Source: Acidobacteriota bacterium (lineage in GTDB: Bacteria > Acidobacteriota > Blastocatellia > RBC074). From it: DNA of 64,000 bases. This document shows positions 1-9,600 of the stretch, one piece after another; position 1 is the first letter of the stretch, and every line of letters starts with the position of its first letter. The stretch lies in NCBI GenBank assembly GCA_019639255.1, contig JAHBSF010000001.1, positions 62,001 to 126,000 on the forward strand, read 5' to 3'. The notes beneath the pieces were generated by a model. That model was given only the letters and a program-made list of their open reading frames with translations, was not told the DNA's origin and searched no databases. Made by a program: the position numbers and the translations under genes.

Positions 1-2
1 CG

Positions 3-1151
<1,149 letters not shown>

Positions 1152-1243
1152 GATGACGGAACAAACGAAAAAAGACGAAAACTACGGAAATATTGAACTT
1201 TTCCGTAATTTTCGTTTCATTTCGTCTGTTCCGTTATCTCTCT
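1152..1243. repeat. Palindromic intergenic element, copy 1
   Basis: Begins right after the stop codon of the first ABC gene. The left arm GATGACGGAACAAACGAAA pairs with the right arm TTTCGTCTGTTCCGTTATC; internal ACGAAA/ACGGAA units and a centre TATTGAA. It fills the gap between the two ABC genes. Confidence 0.9.
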
Positions 1244-1261
1244 CCCTCTGATGTGAGGTTT

Positions 1262-3094
1262 ATGGCCGAAGCAACTGGAAGTCATCACGAAGAAGAAGCC
1301 CTCGGCAAGATCTACGACGTGCAGTCGGCGCGCCGACTGTTCGGCTACCTGCGGCCCTACCGCCGTCTCGTCGTAATCGCGCTCGGGCTGACGGCGGCGG
1401 TAAACCTGGTGCGGCAGGTGGGGCCGCTTCTGACCAAATGGGCCATAGACGATTACGTTGCGCCGGCGGCTGCGGGCCGGCTGGCTCTGGATTCGGCGTT
1501 TGACGGCATCACGCTGCTGACGCTTGTTTATCTGGGTTCGCTCGTAGTCACGCTCGGCATCGGATATTTTCAGGACGTATTGCTCAACACCATAGGGCAG
1601 CGCGTGATGTTCGATCTGCGCGCACAGATATTCGCAAAACTTCAGTCCATCGAGGTGGCCTATTACGACCGCAATCCCGTAGGGCGTCTTATGACGCGGT
1701 TGACGGGCGATGTGGACGCGCTCAACGAGCTTTTTACCGCGGGAGTTGTAGAGGTTCTCGGCGACATAGTGCTGATTGCGGGCGCGCTTGCGCTGATGTT
1801 TTCCTTCAACTGGAAGCTGGCGATAGTGTCTCTGATGGTGGTGCCGCTGCTGGCGGCGGCTACGGCGTGGTTCCGGCGCGGTGCGCGCGAGGGGTTTCGC
1901 GCCGTCAGGACTCGCATTGCGCGGCTCAACGCCTTTACCCAGGAGCATCTGGCCGGTGCGCAAAGCGTGCAACTGTTCAACCGTGAGAGCCGCGCGTTCG
2001 CCCAGTTTTCCGACATCAACGCCGCGCACCTTCAGGCGAATCTCGATACGATATTTTATTTCGCGGTTTTTTATCCTCTGGTGAACCTCATATCGGCCAT
2101 AGGCATTGCGGCCATCGTGTGGTACGGCGGCGGACAGGTGATACAGGAGGCGATGACCATAGGCACGCTCGTGGCGTTTTTGCAGTACACGCAGCGCCTG
2201 TGGCAGCCGATACAGGACATATCGGACAAGGTGAACGTTCTGCAGGCGGCCGTAGTGGCGAGCGAGCGCGTGTTCAAGCTGCTCGATTCACCCGATCGCA
2301 TTAAAAACCCGGATGAAGCGCGGGAACCCGAGCACGGTGCGCGCGCGCGCGGAACCATAGAGTTCCGCAACGTATGGTTCGCCTACAAGGGCGAGGACTG
2401 GGTGCTGAAGGATGTGTCTTTCAGGGTCGAACCCGGTGAATCGGTTGCGCTCGTAGGGGCTACGGGGTCGGGCAAGACCACGATTACGAACCTGCTGATG
2501 AGGTTTTACGACATACAGCGCGGGGAGATACTCCTGGACGGCGTGGACATAAGGTTGTGGGATCTGAAGAAGCTGCGCGAGAATTTCGCCGTCGTATTGC
2601 AGGATGTATTCCTGTTTTCCGGCGATGTGGCGGGGAACATCAGGCTCGGGCGAGGGGATATAACCGACGAGAGGGTGCATTGGGCGGCCGGAGAGGTGCG
2701 GGCTGCGGGTTTCATAGAGAAATTGCCGCAGGGGTATGGGGCTGCGGTGCGCGAGCGCGGCGCGGGTTTTTCGGTCGGGCAGAAGCAGTTGATATCTTTT
2801 GCGAGGGCGCTTGCGTTCGATCCGCGCATACTGGTGCTCGACGAGGCTACGTCGAGTATAGATACGGAAACCGAGCAGCTCATACAGGCGGCCATAGACC
2901 GCGTGATGGATGGGAGGACTTCGATCATCATCGCGCACCGGTTGTCCACGATTCAGCGCGTCGACAAGATAATAGTGATGCACAAGGGCGAGATTCGCGA
3001 GATGGGCGAGCATCAGGAGTTGCTGCGGCAGCGGGGCATTTATTACCGGCTCTACAGGCTTCAGTACCGGCTCGAATATCGGGATGGCGTCTGA
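1262..3094 (+). CDS. ABC exporter half-transporter, catalytic-site subunit
   Basis: Full-length membrane-fused ABC exporter subunit, 610 aa. About residues 30-330 form the six-helix transmembrane domain and about 360-600 the nucleotide-binding domain. Walker A is GATGSGKT and Walker B is [11 protein letters not shown] with the catalytic Glu present. The signature is FSVGQ instead of LSGGQ, which complements the Asp-type Walker B of the upstream subunit: together they would form one degenerate and one active ATP site, as in TM287/288-type exporters. The start is set at ATG 1262 (MAEATG). The frame also reads back to a TTG at 1193, but that extension is translation of the palindromic element. 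A weak GAGG precedes 1262. Probably co-transcribed with the upstream half. Confidence 0.93.
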   Translation: MAEATGSHHEEEALGKIYDVQSARRLFGYLRPYRRLVVIALGLTAAVNLVRQVGPLLTKWAIDDYVAPAAAGRLALDSAFDGITLLTLVYLGSLVVTLGIGYFQDVLLNTIGQRVMFDLRAQIFAKLQSIEVAYYDRNPVGRLMTRLTGDVDALNELFTAGVVEVLGDIVLIAGALALMFSFNWKLAIVSLMVVPLLAAATAWFRRGAREGFRAVRTRIARLNAFTQEHLAGAQSVQLFNRESRAFAQFSDINAAHLQANLDTIFYFAVFYPLVNLISAIGIAAIVWYGGGQVIQEAMTIGTLVAFLQYTQRLWQPIQDISDKVNVLQAAVVASERVFKLLDSPDRIKNPDEAREPEHGARARGTIEFRNVWFAYKGEDWVLKDVSFRVEPGESVALVGATGSGKTTITNLLMRFYDIQRGEILLDGVDIRLWDLKKLRENFAVVLQDVFLFSGDVAGNIRLGRGDITDERVHWAAGEVRAAGFIEKLPQGYGAAVRERGAGFSVGQKQLISFARALAFDPRILVLDEATSSIDTETEQLIQAAIDRVMDGRTSIIIAHRLSTIQRVDKIIVMHKGEIREMGEHQELLRQRGIYYRLYRLQYRLEYRDGV

Positions 3095-3102
3095 GGGGAA
3101 AA

Positions 3103-3200
3103 AGATGACGGAACAAACGAAAATAAACGGAACAAACGGAAAAAATGCAACCGATTATGGTTTCGGTTTGTTCGGTTTATTTTCGTTTGTTCCGTCATCT
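3103..3200. repeat. Palindromic intergenic element, copy 2
   Basis: Starts about 9 nt after the stop of the second ABC gene. Arms GATGACGGAACAAACGAAA and TTTCGTTTGTTCCGTCATC are a perfect 19-bp match and the inner part is also largely self-complementary. The last 10 bp (TCCGTCATCT) are repeated in tandem at 3201-3210. Confidence 0.92.
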
Positions 3201-3217
3201 TCCGTCATCTCCGACGA

Positions 3218-3247
3218 TTGACGCCCGAAGCGGCTTTATTGTAAGAT
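3218..3247 (+). promoter_or_regulatory. Putative sigma70-type promoter for tRNA-Thr
   Basis: TTGACG at 3218-3223, an 18-bp spacer and TAAGAT at 3242-3247, about 100 bp upstream of the tRNA. The leader between them contains interleaved inverted repeats (GGCTAA 3271-3276 with TTAGCC 3309-3314; ACTAGAAG 3288-3295 with CTTCTAGT 3320-3327). Inferred from sequence only. Confidence 0.4.
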
Positions 3248-3347
3248 CCCCTGGCCTTTGGAGAAACAAGGGCTAACCCATCGGTTAACTAGAAGTTGTC
3301 CCTCGTGATTAGCCAATGGCTTCTAGTCCCGCAGTGGAAGTTCGTGG

Positions 3348-3420
3348 GCCGGTGTAGCTCAGTTGGCAGAGCGTCTGATTCGTAATTAGAAGGTCATCGG
3401 TTCGAGCCCGATCACCGGCT
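3348..3420 (+). tRNA. tRNA-Thr (anticodon CGT)
   Basis: A clean cloverleaf can be drawn. The acceptor arm GCCGGTG pairs with CACCGGC, the D arm is GCTC/GAGC, and the anticodon arm TCTGA/TTAGA encloses loop TTCGTAA, giving anticodon CGT, which reads ACG (Thr). The T arm is ATCGG-TTCGAGC-CCGAT. The discriminator base is T and the next bases are TCA, so CCA is not encoded. 73 nt. Confidence 0.95.
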
Positions 3421-3623
3421 TCATTCTCACTCATCATTCTGATACTGTCCTGTGAAGACTATTCCAAGCGGCAGGATCGTGCGTGTAGCGGTATCGACGA
3501 TTCGATCGTACCAGCGCAATTGGTACGCCCGGCGCGCGCAACCGCCCATCCGATATTTCCATGGCAAATAGCCGAAGCGATCATCCAGTGGATCATAAGG
3601 CAGACGATCATCAGGAGAACCCC

Positions 3624-6600
3624 ATGTCCCGGCAACAGATTTTTGCAGCAACCAGGAACATCAGCGCGATATTCACCCGTAGGCGCAATGCCCGGAGCAG
3701 TTCGTATTTACACAGGGCGGAACAACGGCGGATGTGGCCCGCGCTCCTGCTGCTGGGGCTTGGACTGGCGATGGCTCTGGGCGGCGAGCCGCACCTGTCG
3801 GGCGTGGGCGCCACGGGGAGCGCTTCCGGCGCGATTCAGGACCCGGTGCCGCCGGCGGCGTCGGCCGATGATCCGCAATCGCCGGGCGAGGCGGCGCAGA
3901 CCTGCACCGTAGACTGCAACGCCACGGTGCCCGCATCCGGAACCGTGGGCACGCCGGTATCGTTTCAGGCCACGGCTTCCACCTCGAATTGCTCGATGGG
4001 ACCGAATTATTCCTGGACCTTCGGCGACGGCGGTTCCTCGGTCCAGCAGAATCCGAACTACACCTACAACAGCACGGGCGCCTTCGGCTGGACGCTGACG
4101 GTGACGGCATCGGGCGCGGGCGGCGGCGCGAGCACGATCAGCACGATTGCGGGCGGCGAGGGTGAACTGACGGCGGCTACGCAGGCTTCTTTCAAGCGAC
4201 TCAACGCCATTGCGCGCGATCCTCAGGGGCGCGGCATCTATCTGGCAGCCAACAACCTGAGTTCGCCGCAGTTGGGCGAGTACATTTATTTCGTGAACAC
4301 CAGCAACGCTACGGTGACTATCGGCGGCAAGACGTTTGCCCCGGGGATAGTGCGCACGGTAGCCGGCGGCGGCACGATTACCGACGGCGAGAACAACGCG
4401 GCGCTGGATAATTTCCTGTTCCCCATATTCGCGCTTGCCGTAAGCAACGACGGCAACGTGGTGTTTTATCTGGATTCGTCGGCCGGGCGCGTAAGGGCGC
4501 TCAACGTAGGGATGAGCGCCGTGACCATAGGCGGCGGAAATCTCAGTCCGGGCAACGTGCGGACGCTTGCGAGCGGTTTCGGAACGCAGTTGTACGGGCT
4601 TGCCGTGGATCCGGTCGACAGTGCTGTGTTTGTAGCGGACTCGACGCCCGGCGCCGGGGGCAACCGCGTGCACAGGGTGGTGCCGGGGACGGGGGCATCC
4701 TCGCCCGTAGTGGGCACCGGCGCGACAAATCCGCAGGAAGGCGATCCGTTCGAGGGCAACGGCACGCAGGCCGGAAGCATAAAGCTGTATCAGCCTCACG
4801 CGCTGGCCTTCACCGCCGCGGGTGAACTCGTCGTGGCGGATACGCTGCATGCGCGCATTCTGCGTTTTGCCCGCGCAGGCGGAATGATTGCATCGAGCAG
4901 TCCCGTAACGCTGCTGGCGCAGATTCCGAATGAAGGGCTGAGGCCGTATCCGTCGGGGCTCGGAATCATCGGCAACAACGCTTACGTTGCGAACGGCAAC
5001 GTGCAGACGATCCGGCAGGTGGGCGGCGGCGGGTCGGGGCAACTCGTATCGGGACAGTTTCTCACTCAGTGCAATTTTGCGACCTCGCCGATCAGTTGCG
5101 GCGACGGCAGCTCGATCAGTTCGGCTACTTACGGTTTTTCGGGACAGGCGAGCGCGCCGCCGCTGGCTTCGATGGCGGCCGACGCAAACGGGCTTTACGT
5201 TATTGATCAGTCGCCGAACAACCGCGCTCGCGTGCGTTACCTGAATTTCAGCGCCGTATCGCAAACGCTTGCGGGCGTGACGATATTGGCCAATTCGGTG
5301 CAGACCATCGTGGGAGCGGGCCGTCCGGCCGATGAGCCGCTGGCGCCGCCCTCGGGGCCGCGCAACTTCGACGGTGGAGTCGCCAATGCCGCGTATCTTT
5401 CAAATCCCGGCGGCGTGGGCGTGGATGCGAACGGCAATCTGTGGATACCGGATTCGGGGAGCGGCCGGCTGCGTTTCGTCAACCGGACGGCTTCGACCGT
5501 GACTCTGTTTCCGGGGACGCCCTCGCAGCAGATGGTAGCGCCCGGAGTGATTGTTTCGGTCAACAACGATCCGTCGGAAGCGGGCGACCTGGTATCGGTG
5601 AATTCTTCGGCTTTATCCAATCCGCAGGGTGTGTTCGTTACGAGTCAGGGCGTTTTCATCGCCGATTCCACTGCGGGACCAACCATACCGCCCGGATTCA
5701 GCGGGCAGAAGACCGGGCAGTTGAAGTTCGTCAATACCACGGGGAATAACGTCACGATTTTCCCGAACGCGGCGACGCCGATAGTGGTGCCTCCGGGATT
5801 TGTCGCGCGCGTGGCCGGGTGCGTGGCGGCCGAGGCCTGTCCCGACAACGGGTTGGCGCGCACGCAGAAGTTCGTCGGTATGAGCGATGTAATCGTCGCG
5901 TCGAACGGCGACATACTCGTAACTGAAGTCGGGCAGAACGCCGTGCGGCGCATCAACGGGATGACGGGCGCCGTGTCTACGGTGACGACTCCCTTCTCGC
6001 GCATGACGGGACTCGGGCTTGGGCCTGACGGCCGGATTTACATAACGGATACGCAGGCGGGCAATTTGCTGCGGGAAACCGCTGTGGGTTCGGGGCAGTT
6101 TGTGACGCTGGCATCGGGGCTTGGATCGCCGCGCGACGTGGCGGTGGGCGCCGACGGTACGGCCTATGTTACGAGCGCCGATACTTCGAGAGTTCTTCAG
6201 GTGACTTCGGCCGGATCGGTATCGATATTCGCCGGATCGACCGTGGGTTTTGCGGGTGACGGGGGCGCGGCGACGAGTGCGCGCATGCGTCTGAACATCA
6301 GCGCGCTCAACATCGGATCGGGCGCGCCGGTCAATATACAGCGTTCGGTCAATATCACCACGGGTCCGGGGGGCGAGATCATATTTCTGGATCCGGGCAA
6401 CAATCGCATACGGCGCGTGGGCGGCGGAGCGGCGGGCGCAAGCTGCGTCCGCAGCGGAACGATCACGATCAATGCTACGAACAATCCGGTTCCCACTATA
6501 ACGAGTTTGAGTCCGACGCAAACGGGCGTGGGCGGCACGAGTTTTACGCTGACGATCAACGGCACGGGTTTCATTCCGACTTCGGTCGGCAGGTGGAACG

Positions 6601-9600
6601 GATCGAACCGCACGACGACTTTCATCAATTCAACGCAGATTCAGATGCAGGTGCTGACGGGCGACATCGCGAATGCGGGCGCGGCGACCGTCACTGTGTT
6701 TAACGGCGCTCCGGGCGGAGGCGCGTCCAACGGGCAGACGTTTACGGTAACGAATCCGGTTCCCACGATAACGAGTTTGAGTCCTTCGAGCGCGGTGGCC
6801 GGATCGGGAGCGTTTACGCTGACGGCATTCGGGACGAATTTCGTTTCGACATCGACCTTGAACTGGAACGGCAGCCCGAGGACTACGACGGTCATCAACT
6901 CGACGCAGTTGACGGCGTCTATTACTGCGAACGATGTATTGACGGCGGGCTCTGCCAACGTGACGGTAGTGAATCCTGCGCCGGGCGGCGGCGCATCGAA
7001 CACGGTGGGCTTCACGATAACCGCGCAGGGGCAGGGGCTGGAAGCGGATGTGGCGCCGCGGCCAAACGGAAACGGCGCAGTAACGCTTGCCGACTGGGTG
7101 CAGGTCGGCAGATTCGCCGCAGGGCTTGACATCGCGAACATAGGTGCGGAGTTCCAGAAGGCGGACTGCGCGCCGCTTGGCACGCTTGGAAACGGGGCGA
7201 TAACGCTTGCCGACTGGGTGCAGGCGGGACGTTTTGCGGCGGGGCTGGATTCACCGGTTCCGGCTGCGGGCGGACCTACCGGGCCTCCGGGATTTACGGG
7301 AGATTCGGCCTTTGCAATCGAGAGCGCGGCGAATGCACCGGATCAGGTGAGAACCGTGCGCGTGGTGAATACGACGATTACGCGCGGGCAGAACGGAATG
7401 GTGTCGGTCGAGTTTGATACGCTCGGAAATGAAAACGCCATCAGCTTCAGCCTTACTTTCGATATTGCACAGTTGACTTATGTTCCGCCGGCAGGGGGCA
7501 ACAACTCTCTGCTGATCGGTATGGGGATGCCCAACGGCTCCACCATAATCGTCAATGAAAACCAGCTCAATATGGGGCGTCTGGGATTCATACTTGGCGC
7601 GCCCATCGGTACAAACATCCCCGCCGGGACGCGACAGATCCTGAATCTGACGTTTATGGCTACGACCACGGGCATGGGGAGTCCGACGCAGATCGGATTC
7701 GGGAATTTGCCGATTCCGCAGGAACTGACGGATGCAAATGTCAACATCCTTCCGCTTCCAACGTTTGTTGCGGGAAGCATCACACTCGTAGGCGCAAACA
7801 ATCCCTTCCCGGTGCTGACGAGTCTGTTGCCCGACACGACTGCGGCGGGCAGCCCCGCATTCACGCTCACCGTTAACGGCAGCAACTTCATCAACGGTTC
7901 GGTAGTTCAGTGGAACGGACAGGCGCGAACTACGACCTTCATCAACTCTACGCAGTTGACGGCTTCAATACCGGCTTCGGACGTACTGACGGCTGGGCAG
8001 GCGACAATTAACGTGTTTAATCCGGCGCCGGGCGGAGGATTGTCGGCCCCGCTTGTTTTCACCATCACGGCGGCGCCGAATCCGCTGCCGTCGATAACGA
8101 GTCTGGCGCCGAATTCGGTCAACGCGGGCAGTCCGGCGTTCACGCTTACGGTCAACGGCGCGGGCTTCGTCAGCAATTCCGTAGTGCGCTGGAACGGGCA
8201 GAACCGCACGACTACGTTCATTAACGGCACGCAGGTGACCGCGCAGATTCCGGCTACAGATGTGCAGACCGCCGGCACTGCGGAGGTCACCGTATTTAAT
8301 GCCATGCCGGGCGGCGGTCTTTCCAATCCGCTGACCTTCGGGATAAACGACGCTCCGAATCCGACGCCTGCAATCACGAGCCTGAACCCGAATACGGTTA
8401 CGGCCGGAGGCGCGGGTTTCAATCTGATCGTTACAGGAAACGGCTTCGTCAACGGGTCAATAGTGCGCGTCAATGGAACCCCCCGCACTACGACCTTCAA
8501 CAGCGCCATGCAGTTGACCGCCGCGATCCTCGCCTCCGACATAACGACCGTAGGCAGCATTAACATCACGGTATTCAATCCGATGCCGGGCGGCGGTACG
8601 TCGAACACCGTAGCGCTGAACATTACGCAGGCGCCGTCGAGCACCGTGCGCGTCGTGGGCACTACGATACAGCGCGGGCAGCAGGGCGTCGTCGCCGTGG
8701 AGCTTGTGTCTACGGGGCTTGAAAACGCCGTATCCTTTACGCTCACGTTCAATACAACCGAACTCGGTTTCGTTTCGGCGGCGGCCGGAACCGGGGCTGC
8801 GGGAGCGCAGGTCAATGTAAACACGATGAATGCGGCGAGCGGCGTACTCGGCGTAACCATCGCACAGTCGCCAAACGTGACATTCCAGGCCGGGGTGCGA
8901 CAGTTGCTTACTGTAACCTTCAGCGCGCTTCAGAGCGGGATGGCGCAATCCACGCAGGTTGCATTCTCGAATGTGCCGGTACTGAGCGAGGTTGTCAGCG
9001 TCAGTGCGGCCACGCTGCCCTCGACGTTCCAGGCCGGGACGGTGAACTTCTCGCAGACGCCGAATCCCGTTCCGACCATAACATCGCTCAATCCCGCCTC
9101 GGTCAATACGGGCAGCGGAGCGATCACGTTGACGGTAAACGGCGCCAACTTCATCAACGGTACGATGATCAACCTCGGGGGCACGGCGCTGACCACAACC
9201 TTCGTGAGCGCCGCGCAGGTGACGGCGTCGGTTCCGGCCAGCAGTCTGACGACGGCCGGCGCGTTTGCGGTCACGGCGACCAATCCTGCGCCGGGGGGAG
9301 GCACGTCGAATCAGGTATTTTTCAGCGTAATAGATCCGTCAAACCCTGCGCCGACCATCACGAGCGTCAATCCGTCTACGACCACTGCCGGAAGCGGAGC
9401 GCTCACCCTGACCGTAAACGGCACGGGATTCGTCAACGGTTCGTCGGTGCTCTTTAACGGGCTGCCGAGGCCCACGACTTTTGTGAACTCCACCCAGTTG
9501 ACCGTGCAGATACAGGCAAGCGACGTAGCGAGCGCGAGCACGGTGAACATTGCCGTAGTAAATCCGCAACCGGGCGGCGGCACATCGAATCTGTTTACGT

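Noticed and set aside
3427-3651. Minus-strand 74-aa ORF with protein-like composition next to tRNA-Thr
   Set aside because: Overlaps the strongly supported start region of the giant gene on the other strand; no ribosome-binding site and no family likeness; probably chance.
3708-5264. 518-aa minus-strand ORF, and other long antisense ORFs in the giant genes
   Set aside because: Arg/Ala/His-rich shadow of a GC-rich repeat gene; codon pattern follows the sense strand.
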